Positions 25,163 to 36,311 of a stretch of DNA of 36,311 bases are shown one piece after another. The notes under the pieces are model-generated. The model saw only the letters and a list, made by a program, of their open reading frames with translations. It was not told the origin of the DNA and did not search any database. The translations under genes and the position numbers were made by a program. How positions within the stretch are numbered: position 1 is the stretch's first letter; each line of letters starts with the position of its first letter. The stretch comes from Actinomycetota bacterium (GTDB lineage Bacteria; Actinomycetota; Thermoleophilia; Gaiellales; Gaiellaceae): positions 1 to 36,311 of the forward strand of contig VAXH01000074.1 in assembly GCA_005883955.1 (NCBI GenBank), given 5' to 3'.

Positions 25163-25929
25163 ACGAGCGACAAGGTGGCTCGCTCGCGCGCGCGTCGCTC
25201 GAAAGCGACGACAACCGCTTGGCCGATGACGAAGTAGACGGCCGCGAGCCCGAGAGCGATCCCGATTCCCGGCCACGGGTTGCCGCCGAGAGCCGCGTTA
25301 TGGATCGCGCGGTAGCCCCATGTCGGCGCCAGGATCCACGAGAGCGGGTGGATCCAGCCCGGCAACAGGGAGAGGGGCACGATCACGCCGGTGACGATCC
25401 AGATCGGGAACTCGAGCATGTTCGACAGCGCATTCGCCTCGCGGTAGAGGATGAAGCTCGCGCCCATCACGAGCCCGAGCACGCCGAGCGAGACGATCGT
25501 CACGACGATCGAGATCGCGAAGGCGACCGGATGCACGAAATGGAGCGGGATCCCGAAGATGACGCGTCCCCAGACGAGCGTGGACGCGAGCGAGTAGAGG
25601 CCGATCGATGCCGCCGCCAACGTCTGCGGGAACAGGATCAGCGCGTAGGGCGGCGGCGAGGCGACGAGCGGCTCGAGCACGCCCTGCCAGCGCTGGAAGT
25701 TGATCGCACCGCCGGACCCGAAGAGCGTTGAGGTCCAGATCCCCATCAGCCCGGCGGACAGCGCCGCGTAGAGCAGCGTCCCGGGCCTGTGGCCGGCCTT
25801 GAACAGGTAGTACGCGAGCGTCGCGAAGATCAGCGGCTCGATGATCGAGGTGAAGACGAAGAGGCCCGCCTTTGTCATCTGCTTGAGCTGGAACCACCAG
25901 CAGACAGCGAGCAGGCGCGCGATCCGCAT
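25159..25929 (-). CDS. ABC-2 type exporter permease (first subunit)
   Basis: 256 residues from ATG 25929, overlapping the ATPase stop by ATGA. About six transmembrane helices; INFQRWQGVLEPLVASPPPYALI is the characteristic intracellular loop after TM2, and NMLEFPIWIVTGVIVPLSLLPGWIHPLSW is the conserved ABC-2 region before the last helix. It pairs with the following permease. Confidence 0.87.
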   Translation of the reverse strand: MRIARLLAVCWWFQLKQMTKAGLFVFTSIIEPLIFATLAYYLFKAGHRPGTLLYAALSAGLMGIWTSTLFGSGGAINFQRWQGVLEPLVASPPPYALILFPQTLAAASIGLYSLASTLVWGRVIFGIPLHFVHPVAFAISIVVTIVSLGVLGLVMGASFILYREANALSNMLEFPIWIVTGVIVPLSLLPGWIHPLSWILAPTWGYRAIHNAALGGNPWPGIGIALGLAAVYFVIGQAVVVAFERRARERATLSLV

Positions 25930-26897
25930 CAGTTCTCCGTCACGAGGCTCACGTAGGCGTCCTCCAGCGTGGGCTCGCGCGCGGTGACGCGGCCGACTCG
26001 GACCCCGTCGAGGTGGCCGAGCAACTGCTGGGTGAGCACGGAGCCTTGCGGCGCCTGGACGAGCAGAAGCTGCGCGTGCTCGCGGTCCTCCACGGCGACG
26101 GACGTGACGCCGGGCGCATCGCGAAGCCGCCGGATTGCGTCCTCGGGCGCACCGTAGGCCTCGATCTCGATCACGGTCCGATCGGCCACGGCGCTTTTCA
26201 GGTGCGCTGGCGTCCCGGTGGCGACGATCTCGCCCTTGGCGATGACCGCGATCCGGTCGCAGAGGGCGTCCGCCTCGTACATGTAGTGCGTGGTCAGCAA
26301 AACCGTCTTGCCCGCGCGCGCCAGCTCGGCGATCGTGTGCCTGAGCTCGCGGGCGCCGACCGGGTCGAGCCCGATCGTCGGCTCGTCGAGAACGATGACC
26401 GGCGGGTCGTGCAGGAGCCCACGGGCGATGTGGAGTCGCTGCCGCATTCCGCGCGAGTACCCCTCGACTCGCTCCCTCTCGCGGCCCGTTAGGCCGACGA
26501 GCTCCAGGAGCTCCGGGATGCGCTGCTTCTGCACCTTCGGCGGCACGCCGTAGAGCTCGGAGAAGTAGCGAAGGTTGTCGAGACCGCTCAGCCGCTCGTA
26601 GGCGCCGCGGTCGCCGCCGAAGACGTAGCCGATCTTCCGCCGGACAGTGCGGGCGTCGTCCACGACGTCGCTGCCGAGCACACGTGCCGTTCCGGACGTC
26701 GGGATCAACAGCGTCACCAGCATCTTGATCGTGGTCGTCTTGCCGGCGCCGTTCGGCCCGAGCAGCCCGAAGAGCTCGCCCTCGTCCACGGCGAAGTCGA
26801 TCCCGCGCACGGCCTCGATCGTCTTCGTGCGCCGCCGCAGGAAGCCCGACGTCTGCTTGTAGGTCCGGCGTAGGTTCTCCGCCTCGATCGCGGCCAT
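25929..26897 (-). CDS. ABC transporter ATPase (DrrA-like)
   Basis: 322 residues from ATG 26897. Walker A GPNGAGKTTT, Q-loop region, signature YSRGMRQRL (variant of LSGGQ), Walker B VIVLDEPTIGLDP, and the H-loop LLTTHYMYEAD. The C-terminal roughly 90 residues form the accessory domain common in drug or lipid exporter ATPases. It is the first gene of a six-gene overlapped set that continues through two permeases, amidohydrolase, deacetylase and PdxH. Confidence 0.92.
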   Translation of the reverse strand: MAAIEAENLRRTYKQTSGFLRRRTKTIEAVRGIDFAVDEGELFGLLGPNGAGKTTTIKMLVTLLIPTSGTARVLGSDVVDDARTVRRKIGYVFGGDRGAYERLSGLDNLRYFSELYGVPPKVQKQRIPELLELVGLTGRERERVEGYSRGMRQRLHIARGLLHDPPVIVLDEPTIGLDPVGARELRHTIAELARAGKTVLLTTHYMYEADALCDRIAVIAKGEIVATGTPAHLKSAVADRTVIEIEAYGAPEDAIRRLRDAPGVTSVAVEDREHAQLLLVQAPQGSVLTQQLLGHLDGVRVGRVTAREPTLEDAYVSLVTEN

Positions 26898-26925
26898 AGC
26901 CGGAGCCTATCCAGGCCTTGGGCCC

Positions 26926-26953
26926 TTAACCTTGAAAGGGTCTTCGCTACACT
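26926..26953 (+). promoter_or_regulatory. Putative promoter of tRNA-Met
   Basis: TTAACC (26926-26931), 16 nt, TACACT (26948-26953), ending 11 nt before the tRNA. Moderate match to a housekeeping sigma-70 promoter. Confidence 0.4.
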
Positions 26954-26964
26954 CAGCCGCGCTC

Positions 26965-27038
26965 GGCGGCGTAGCTCAGCTGGTTAGAGCAGCGGAATCA
27001 TAATCCGAAGGTCGAAGGTTCGAGTCCTTCCGCCGCTA
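26965..27038 (+). tRNA. tRNA-Met (CAT), elongator type
   Basis: Acceptor GGCGGCG pairs with CGCCGCT (G1-U72 wobble) and the discriminator is A. D-arm GCTC/GAGC, anticodon stem GCGGA/TCCGA (closing G-A mismatch) and loop ATCATAA are followed by T-arm GAAGG/CCTTC. The anticodon is CAT (26999-27001). The TAGCTCAGCTGGTTAGAGC region resembles the elongator tRNA-Met; a lysidine-modified tRNA-Ile2 is less likely. CCA is not encoded. Confidence 0.9.
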
Positions 27039-27059
27039 CTGCCCGGGACGAGTCGTCGC

Positions 27060-27065
27060 TACAAT
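27060..27065 (+). promoter_or_regulatory. Putative -10 box before rpmG
   Basis: TACAAT, about 65 nt upstream of the rpmG start and 22 nt after tRNA-Met. No clear -35, so rpmG may also be read from the tRNA promoter. Confidence 0.35.
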
Positions 27066-27130
27066 CGGGCAGCCGGCCGGGAGCAACTGCCTTCCGGTCG
27101 TTTCCACGCACGCAACCAGGAGCTTTTGAG

Positions 27131-27292
27131 TTGGCAACCGGAGTCAGAGACGCGATCACCCTCGCCTGCACCGACTGCAAGCGGCGGAACTACCAGACGA
27201 CCAAGTCCAAGCGGAACACGCCGGACCGCGTCGAGCTGCGCAAGTACTGCCGTTGGTGCGGCCGCCACACCGCACACAGAGAAACGAGATAG
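27131..27292 (+). CDS. rpmG: 50S ribosomal protein L33
   Basis: 53 residues from TTG 27131 with AGGAG 8 nt upstream. The sequence [19 protein letters not shown] followed by [18 protein letters not shown] shows the zinc-binding CxxC...CxxC form of L33. It is the first protein gene of the rpmG-secE-nusG-rplKAJL cluster. TTG is the only suitable start in the frame near the ribosome binding site. Confidence 0.92.
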   Translation: MATGVRDAITLACTDCKRRNYQTTKSKRNTPDRVELRKYCRWCGRHTAHRETR

Positions 27293-27343
27293 CCCTATGT
27301 GCCCGCGAGCGAGTAAACCCCCGATCCCAGGACGCGTAGCGTA

Positions 27344-27679
27344 GTGGCCAGACAGACTCGAGCACAGCGTCGTGCGCGCCGGGCCGAGCAGCAGCGGCAG
27401 GGGAACGGCGCCGACGGGAGGCCGGTTCAGCGGCAGCCGCAGATGGCCGGAGTCGGCAGGGCTGAGCCGGTCGTCGAGCGCCGCCTTCCGGGGTCCGGTT
27501 TCCGGCGCTTCGTCTCCGAATCCGCAGCCGAGCTGAAGAAAGTCGAGTGGCCCGGGCAGCAGCAGCTGATCCAGGGCGTCGCCGTCGTCCTGATCGCATG
27601 CGTGATCGTCGGCGCGTATCTCTGGCTGGCCGATCTCGCCTTCAAGCGGCTCGTCCAGAACGTCTTCCTGGGTCAGTAG
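27344..27679 (+). CDS. secE: Preprotein translocase subunit SecE
   Basis: 111 residues from GTG 27344. A basic, Gln/Arg-rich N-terminal extension of about 45 residues is followed by the conserved RFVSESAAELKKVEWPGQQQ amphipathic region and one transmembrane helix (GVAVVLIACVIVGAYLWLAD). This is the single-TM form of SecE that clamps SecY. It sits between rpmG and nusG as usual. Confidence 0.93.
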   Translation: MARQTRAQRRARRAEQQRQGNGADGRPVQRQPQMAGVGRAEPVVERRLPGSGFRRFVSESAAELKKVEWPGQQQLIQGVAVVLIACVIVGAYLWLADLAFKRLVQNVFLGQ

Positions 27680-27730
27680 CGAAGTTAGGAGCCATTGTCG
27701 GATGACCATTTGTGGAAGTAAGGACACGTA

Positions 27731-28261
27731 GTGTTCAAGTGGTACGCAATCAACACGTACTCGGGGCACGAGAACAAGGTCAAGACGAATCTCGAGCACC
27801 GGATCGACTCGATGAACCAGCATCCGCGGTTCCGCCGTGTCGTCGTGCCGACCGAGCAGGTGATCGAGACCAAGGACGGCCAGAAGGTGCAGACCGAGAA
27901 GCGGATCCTGCCTGGCTACGTGCTCGTGAACATGGACCTGAACGACGACGCCTGGACGGTCGTCAAGAACACCCCCGGCGTCACGGGCTTCGTCGGTGCC
28001 GGCACGAAGCCCGTGCCGCTCTCGCAGGGTGAGGTGGACCGGATCCTGCGCACCGGCGCGACAGCCGGAGAGCGCCCGCGCGCCCAGGTCGAGTTCTCGC
28101 TCGGCGAGTCGGTGAAGGTAACGTCGGGTCCGCTCTCGGACTTCGACGGCGAGATCGTCGACGTCAACCCAGACCAGCAGAAGCTGAAGGTGCTCGTCGA
28201 CATCTTCGAGCGACAAGTGCCCGTCGAGCTCGGCTTTGACCAGGTGAAGAAGATCGACTGA
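27731..28261 (+). CDS. nusG: Transcription termination/antitermination factor NusG
   Basis: 176 residues from GTG 27731 with AAGGA upstream. The N-terminal NGN domain begins [18 protein letters not shown] and contains the RNA-polymerase-binding region with [13 protein letters not shown]. The KOW motif is [19 protein letters not shown], near residue 125. It couples RNA polymerase to the ribosome or Rho. The TGA overlaps the rplK ATG. Confidence 0.96.
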   Translation: MFKWYAINTYSGHENKVKTNLEHRIDSMNQHPRFRRVVVPTEQVIETKDGQKVQTEKRILPGYVLVNMDLNDDAWTVVKNTPGVTGFVGAGTKPVPLSQGEVDRILRTGATAGERPRAQVEFSLGESVKVTSGPLSDFDGEIVDVNPDQQKLKVLVDIFERQVPVELGFDQVKKID

Positions 28262-28686
28262 TGGCGAAGAAAGTCCTCACGATGATCAAGCTCCAGATCC
28301 CCGGCGGGCAGGCGAACCCGGCGCCGCCGGTCGGCCCTGCGCTCGGCCAGCACGGCGTCAACATCATGGAGTTCTGCAAGGCCTTCAACGCGCAGACCTC
28401 CGACCAGAACGGCCGGATCATCCCGGTCGAGATCACGGTCTACGAGGACCGCTCGTTCGACTTCATCACCAAGACGCCGCCGGCGGCCGTCCTGATCAAG
28501 GAGGCGCTGCGGTTGGAGAAGGGCTCCGGCGAGCCGAACCGGGAGAAGGTCGGCCGCCTGACCCGCGACCAGATCCGCCAGATCGCCGAGACGAAGATGC
28601 CGGACCTGAACGCGCGCGACGTCGAGCAGGCGATGAAGGTCGTCGCTGGGACGGCGCGATCGATGGGGGTGGAAACGGACGTATGA
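28261..28686 (+). CDS. rplK: 50S ribosomal protein L11
   Basis: 141 residues. The N-terminal [20 protein letters not shown] is the conserved L11 start of the GTPase-associated region; [12 protein letters not shown] and the C-terminal [16 protein letters not shown] bind 23S rRNA. The stop overlaps the rplA ATG (ATGA). Confidence 0.97.
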   Translation: MAKKVLTMIKLQIPGGQANPAPPVGPALGQHGVNIMEFCKAFNAQTSDQNGRIIPVEITVYEDRSFDFITKTPPAAVLIKEALRLEKGSGEPNREKVGRLTRDQIRQIAETKMPDLNARDVEQAMKVVAGTARSMGVETDV

Positions 28687-29444
28687 GCCAGCACGGCAAG
28701 AATTACCGCGCGGCGCGCACAGCGATCGACCGTGAGCGCGAGTACTCGCCGGCCGAGGCAATCCGGCTGCTCAAGAGCTTCCCGGACAAGAAGTTCGACG
28801 AGACGGTCGAGGTGCACTTCAACCTCGGGCTCAACGTCCGGCACGCCGAGCAGCAGCTGCGTGGGACGCTGATGCTCCCGCACGGCACCGGGCGCGAGTC
28901 CAAAGTCGCCGTCTTTGCCGAAGGCGACAAGGCCCGCGAGGCGCAGGAGGCGGGCGCGGACGTGGTCGGCACCGCCGACCTCGCGAAGCAGATCGAGGAG
29001 GGCTTCGACGACTTCGACGTCGCCGTCGCGACGCCGGATCAGATGGGCGTCGTCGGCAAGCTCGGCCGCATCCTCGGCCCGCGCGGGAAGATGCCCAACC
29101 CGAAGACCGGCACGGTGACGATGGACGTGGGCAAGGCGGTCCAGGAGGCGAAAGCCGGCAAGCTGGAGTACCGCACCGACCGCGGCGCGAACGTCCATGT
29201 CGCGCTCGGCAAGAAGAGCTTCGACGAGCGGCAGCTCGCCGAGAACTACGCGGCGTTGCTCGAAGAGATCATGCGGGCGAAGCCCGCGGCCGCGAAGGGC
29301 CGCTACATCAACGGCGTTACACTGACGACCACGATGGGCCCCGGGATCCACGTCGACCCGGCGCGGACGAGGGGCATCGTCGAAGAGCTAACAGAATCGG
29401 CCGACGCCGATTCTGTTAGGGAGGAAGCTACGGCAACGGCGTAA
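28683..29444 (+). CDS. rplA: 50S ribosomal protein L1
   Basis: 253 residues, about 20 more than usual. The core matches L1 throughout ([33 protein letters not shown]). The surplus lies at the C terminus, after [12 protein letters not shown], and is encoded in part by a perfect inverted repeat. L1 normally represses its own operon by binding the mRNA leader. Confidence 0.96.
   Translation: MSQHGKNYRAARTAIDREREYSPAEAIRLLKSFPDKKFDETVEVHFNLGLNVRHAEQQLRGTLMLPHGTGRESKVAVFAEGDKAREAQEAGADVVGTADLAKQIEEGFDDFDVAVATPDQMGVVGKLGRILGPRGKMPNPKTGTVTMDVGKAVQEAKAGKLEYRTDRGANVHVALGKKSFDERQLAENYAALLEEIMRAKPAAAKGRYINGVTLTTTMGPGIHVDPARTRGIVEELTESADADSVREEATATA
29388..29419 (+). repeat. Perfect 14-bp inverted repeat in the 3' end of rplA
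   Basis: CTAACAGAATCGGC (29388-29401), loop CGAC, GCCGATTCTGTTAG (29406-29419). The arms are more AT-rich than the flanks. It lies in frame in the last codons of rplA and encodes the extra C-terminal residues. It could be an RNA-processing or pause site, or a small palindromic insertion. Confidence 0.8.
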
Positions 29445-29454
29445 GCGAGACTAG

Positions 29455-29512
29455 GACCGCCCAAGAAAGCTGGCAGCGCTAGCGCAGAAGTCCAGCCCAG
29501 GCGGGTGTGCGA
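29455..29512 (+). ncRNA. Candidate L10 leader (ribosomal protein autoregulatory RNA)
   Basis: After rplA, CCGCC pairs with GGCGG around an inner stem GCTGG/CCAGC and a small GCGC-TA-GCGC hairpin. The internal AAGAAAG stands where L10 leaders have the kink-turn-like AGACAG. The arrangement and position just before rplJ fit the known L10 leader to which the L10-L12 complex binds. Not checked against a covariance model. Confidence 0.55.
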
Positions 29513-29529
29513 GCGCTTCGCGTTCGTTC

Positions 29530-29548
29530 GGCCTGCCGTCGGCGGGCC
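29530..29548 (+). other. GC-rich hairpin in the rplJ leader
   Basis: GGCCTGCC pairs with GGCGGGCC (one T-G) around GTC. It lies between the L10 leader candidate and the ribosome binding site hairpin and may act in attenuation. Confidence 0.45.
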
Positions 29549-29551
29549 TAG

Positions 29552-29571
29552 TCATTTCCGGGAGGAAATGA
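29552..29571 (+). promoter_or_regulatory. Hairpin masking the rplJ ribosome binding site
   Basis: TCATTTCC and GGAAATGA form a perfect 8-bp stem with loop GGGA. The ribosome binding site GGAGGAAA lies in its loop and 3' arm, 2 nt before the GTG at 29573. L10 translation should be low unless the stem is opened. Confidence 0.7.
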
Positions 29572-29572
29572 C

Positions 29573-30307
29573 GTGTTGAGACAGGACAAGGAACGGATCG
29601 TCAGCGAGCTGGCGGAACGGCTGAAGGGCTCGCAGAACCTGCTCGTCGCCGACTACCGCGGGCTGACGATGCCGGAGATCGACGAGCTGCGCTCCAAGTT
29701 GTTGGAGACGGGTGCTCGCTTCTCGGTCGTCAAGAACACGCTGACGCGGCTCGCTGCCGAGCAGGCCGGAATCAAGGAGCTGCTCGAGCTGATCGACGGC
29801 CCGACCGCGATCGCGTTCATCGACGCCGAGGGCGATCCGGCGGCGGCTGCCAAGATCTTGAACGACACTGCGCGGGCCCACGACGTGCTCGTGATCCGCG
29901 GCGGCCTGCTCGAGGGCGACACCGTCTCGGATGTCGAGATCAAGCGCCTGGCGACCCTGCCACCTGCCGAAGTGCTGCGCGCGCAGTTCGCCGGCGCGGT
30001 GGCCGCGCCGCTGACGACTATCGTCGGCCTGTTCACGGCGCCGCTGCGGGATCTCGTGAACGTGCTCGACGCGCGCATCGCGCAGCTGCAAGAGCGGGGC
30101 GACACCGTGCCTGAGCAACCGGATGCCGCGGCTGAGCCTGCCGCCGAGGCAGAGGCGGCAGCAGAGGAACCTGTCGCTGAAGCTGAGACGCCCCCGGAAG
30201 AGCCGGTAGCCGAAGCGGAAACGGCCACAGAGGAGTCGGCTGCCGAGGCTGAAGCACCGGCAGACGTACCAGCAGAGGAATCGAACGAAGAAGGACAGGA
30301 GGAGTAA
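29573..30307 (+). CDS. rplJ: 50S ribosomal protein L10 with acidic C-terminal tail
   Basis: 244 residues, against about 165-180 usual. The core is typical ([39 protein letters not shown]). From about residue 180 it becomes Ala/Glu/Pro-rich with repeats such as EEPVAEAE, about 65 residues long. The core binds 23S rRNA and anchors L7/L12 dimers. GTG 29573 follows GGAGGAAA. The stop overlaps the rplL start (TAATG). Confidence 0.95.
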   Translation: MLRQDKERIVSELAERLKGSQNLLVADYRGLTMPEIDELRSKLLETGARFSVVKNTLTRLAAEQAGIKELLELIDGPTAIAFIDAEGDPAAAAKILNDTARAHDVLVIRGGLLEGDTVSDVEIKRLATLPPAEVLRAQFAGAVAAPLTTIVGLFTAPLRDLVNVLDARIAQLQERGDTVPEQPDAAAEPAAEAEAAAEEPVAEAETPPEEPVAEAETATEESAAEAEAPADVPAEESNEEGQEE

Positions 30308-30696
30308 TGGCCAAGACAGACACAGACAAGCTCGTCCAGGAACTCGGGGGCATGACCGTCCTCGACCTGGTCGAGCTGAAGAACAAGCTCGAGGAGGAGT
30401 GGGGCGTGACGGCTGCGGCTCCCGTGGCGGTCGCTGCGCCCGGTGCGGCGGCCGGCGGCGACGGCGCCGCGGTCGAGGAAGAGCAGTCCACCTTCGACGT
30501 CGTGCTCACCGAAGCCGGTGGCCAGAAGATCCAAGTGATCAAGGTCGTCCGCGCGCTGACGGGTCTCGGTCTCAAAGAGGCGAAGGACCTCGTCGACGGC
30601 GCGCCCAACCCGGTCAAGGAAGGCGTCGCCAAGGAGGAGGCCGACACGATCAAGGGTCAGCTCGAAGAAGCCGGAGCGACCGTCGAGCTGAAGTAG
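30307..30696 (+). CDS. rplL: 50S ribosomal protein L7/L12
   Basis: 129 residues. The N-terminal dimerisation domain ([18 protein letters not shown]) is joined by an Ala/Gly hinge to the C-terminal factor-binding domain with [20 protein letters not shown] and [12 protein letters not shown]. Start overlaps the rplJ stop. Confidence 0.97.
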   Translation: MAKTDTDKLVQELGGMTVLDLVELKNKLEEEWGVTAAAPVAVAAPGAAAGGDGAAVEEEQSTFDVVLTEAGGQKIQVIKVVRALTGLGLKEAKDLVDGAPNPVKEGVAKEEADTIKGQLEEAGATVELK

Positions 30697-30708
30697 CAAA
30701 GAGTTTGC

Positions 30709-30734
30709 AGGCGCGTCGTTTCGGCGGCGCGCCT
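30709..30734 (+). terminator. Hairpin after rplL
   Basis: AGGCGCG/CGCGCCT, 7 bp with a 12-nt loop, 13 nt after the rplL stop. There is no T tract. It may end or attenuate the rplJL message. Confidence 0.4.
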
Positions 30735-30929
30735 CGGGCTCTGCCTGGCCGCGCTCTGCGGGCTCACCAAGAGTGCGGATCGGCGCAGGATCGCCGAAAC
30801 GGAGAGGTTTCCCCACCAGGCGTAAGCCCGCTGTAAGAAGCACTCCCTCGTTCTAGGGGTTTCCGGTACTGGCGGAGACGATTCGAGCCGACGATCGTTG
30901 GCAGCGATCTACTTCCCTGGAGGTAAGGA

Positions 30930-31403
30930 ATGCGTCTCCCCAAGCTCGTCACCGTTGCGCTCGCCACCGCCGCTCTCGCGGCCTCGAGTGCCACCGCCGA
31001 TCCCGGGCACGGCAAGCCAACCGGCCCGGATTCCCAGAAGTGCAAGCCCGCGAACGTGAAGCTGATGGGCACGCTGACGTCCGATCCTGGCGCAAGCGAC
31101 ACCTCGTTCACAATGACCGTTCTCAAGGCGAATCACGCCGGACAGGCCTTCAAGCTGGCCGGCTCCGCAACGGTCAACGTCGACGCCAAGACCCGGATCC
31201 ACCGCCACGCCGCCGGCGTGCACGGGAACAAGGCGACCATCGGCGACCTCGCCCTCGGCGACTACGCGAAGGTGAAGGCCAGGGTCTGCAAGGCCGACCT
31301 AGCCACCAACGCCACGCCCGATCTGACGGCGCAGAAGATCGATGCCCACGCGCCGAAAACTCCCAAGGCAGCCGAGCCGGCGAAGGCCGACGAGAACGGC
31401 TAG
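30930..31403 (+). CDS. Small exported protein between rplL and rpoB
   Basis: 157 residues from ATG 30930 with ribosome binding site GGAGGTAAGG. Signal peptide MRLPKLVTVALATAALAASSATA is followed by a predicted beta-rich domain (KLMGTLTSDPGASDTSFTMT; KLAGSATVNVDAKTRI; ATIGDLALGDYAKVKARVC) resembling DUF5666-like OB folds. Two Cys lie in the mature part. The C terminus is Lys/Pro/Glu-rich. It has its own ribosome binding site and terminator and no link to ribosome or polymerase function. Confidence 0.75.
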   Translation: MRLPKLVTVALATAALAASSATADPGHGKPTGPDSQKCKPANVKLMGTLTSDPGASDTSFTMTVLKANHAGQAFKLAGSATVNVDAKTRIHRHAAGVHGNKATIGDLALGDYAKVKARVCKADLATNATPDLTAQKIDAHAPKTPKAAEPAKADENG

Positions 31404-31428
31404 CGAAACCGGCTGAACCCATCCGCAG

Positions 31429-31448
31429 GAGGCGCCCAGCGGCGCCTC
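31429..31448 (+). terminator. Intrinsic terminator of the exported-protein gene
   Basis: GAGGCGCC/GGCGCCTC, 8-bp stem with loop CAGC, followed by TTGCATTT, 25 nt after the stop codon. Confidence 0.7.
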
Positions 31449-31653
31449 TTGCATTTCAGCGATGGACCAGCGTCTCCTGTAGGACGCCGGCCCGAACGAC
31501 TGCGCTCGCGTAGCTCCGTCGACTCGCCCTCGCGCGGTCGGCCGCATAGACGTCGTCTCCGAGCTGTGGCCGCCGGCCTCAGACCGCCGCTTAGAAGGGG
31601 CGGCCGAAGGCGCCAAAACGGTGCCTTCGGCCGCTTCTCGCCGCAAAATTCTC
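31449..31653. other. Intergenic region before rpoB
   Basis: About 200 bp without a supported ORF. It contains the long hairpin at 31600-31634 and ends at the -10 box at 31654. Confidence 0.4.
31600..31634 (+). terminator. Long hairpin upstream of the rpoB promoter
   Basis: GCGGCCGAAGGCGCC and GGTGCCTTCGGCCGC pair over 15 bp (one G-U) around AAAAC. Followed by TTCTCG only, so it could stop or attenuate transcripts from rplJL before rpoB. Confidence 0.5.
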
Positions 31654-31659
31654 TATAGT
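31654..31659 (+). promoter_or_regulatory. Putative -10 box of rpoB
   Basis: TATAGT, a good sigma-70-type -10 in a small AT-rich patch (CAAAATTCTCTATAGT). No convincing -35. Transcription would start about 31665. Confidence 0.5.
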
Positions 31660-31668
31660 GGGCGCTGC

Positions 31669-31795
31669 GGGTGCCTCCCCAGGCTTCGGCTTGCGCAGGG
31701 GCACCTTCTTTCGGTATCTTTGTGGGTCGCGCCGTAGCTTCGCCTGTCCGCATTTCTCCACGCATTTCCACACAGAGCCGTAAAGGGAGGCACCC
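31669..31795 (+). promoter_or_regulatory. rpoB leader with anti-Shine-Dalgarno pairing
   Basis: GGGTGCCTCCC (31669-31679) at the predicted transcript start is perfectly complementary over 11 nt to GGGAGGCACCC (31785-31795), which contains the rpoB ribosome binding site. GGTGCC in the same 5' arm can instead pair with GGCACC at 31700-31705. The two pairings exclude each other. This is the layout of a translational switch. Confidence 0.55.
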
Positions 31796-31799
31796 TCAC

Positions 31800-35417
<3,618 letters not shown>

Positions 35418-35422
35418 AAGAG

Positions 35423-35468
35423 ACCGCGCGCAGACCCTCGGCCTTCGGCCGAGGCCTTCACGCACCGG
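35423..35468 (+). repeat. Hairpin repeat element, copy 2
   Basis: Begins 6 nt after the rpoB stop. The core hairpin is CCTCGGCC/GGCCGAGG with loop TTC, flanked by ACCGCGCGCAGA on the left and CCTTCACGCACCGG on the right. The flanks are also conserved in the copy at 13314-13363, while the stem differs but still pairs. Confidence 0.65.
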
Positions 35469-35493
35469 ATGACGGACACGCTCAAAGCGCTAA

Positions 35494-36311
<818 letters not shown>

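Noticed and set aside
26932-26953. TTGAAA as -35 of tRNA-Met
   Set aside because: Only 10 nt from the -10 box, too close; TTAACC at 16 nt spacing was preferred.

Overview
The window reads as chromosomal DNA of a high-GC, probably monoderm bacterium. Very GC-rich codon use, frequent GTG and TTG starts, tRNAs without encoded CCA, an RpoB/RpoC/NusG set of actinobacterial flavour and a type IV pilus (T4P) cluster with no secretin gene in view point to a deep-branching actinomycete, for example Thermoleophilia. That placement is inference; no 16S gene is present.

Layout. (1) 1-4693: edge-truncated tRNA-Thr, a membrane histidine kinase, a VOC-DUF429 fusion, tRNA-Tyr followed by a broken second copy of its 5' part, and a geranylgeranyl-reductase-family flavoprotein. 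(2) 4711-22318: a T4P island. It holds a PilX-like protein, pilT1, a lytic transglycosylase/M23 wall hydrolase, a PASTA protein, a frameshifted PilW-like prepilin, pilD, a broken pilB, a thioredoxin-like exported protein with a small partner, two near-identical pilA genes, pilT2-pilM-pilN-pilO-pilP-like, a PilV-like prepilin and pilC. (3) 22355-26897: a tightly overlapped minus-strand set: ABC ATPase, two ABC-2 permeases, creatininase-family amidohydrolase, polysaccharide deacetylase and a PdxH-like flavoprotein. (4) 26965-36311: tRNA-Met, rpmG, secE, nusG, rplK, rplA, rplJ, rplL, a small exported protein, rpoB and the start of rpoC.

The most interesting signal is regulatory. Seven T4P transcription units are preceded by the same bipartite motif, TCAA (or a close variant), exactly 16 nt, then GCCGATA. 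This resembles sigma-28 (FliA/SigD/WhiG) promoters. pilA1 and pilA2 have the -10-like half only. In four units the predicted transcript starts at or next to the start codon, suggesting leaderless mRNAs. The pilus genes thus appear to form a sigma-28-type regulon in which assembly ATPases, pilins, peptidase, platform protein and a dedicated wall hydrolase are controlled together.

Two T4P genes are damaged as written. pilB lacks exactly its Walker A segment, and the PilW-like gene has a frameshift at a run of seven G. Either the pilus is decaying or these are sequence/assembly errors. Other structures worth attention are a 46-50 nt hairpin element found just after two unrelated stop codons, SD-masking structures in the rplJ and rpoB leaders, and a 14-bp perfect inverted repeat in the 3' end of rplA.
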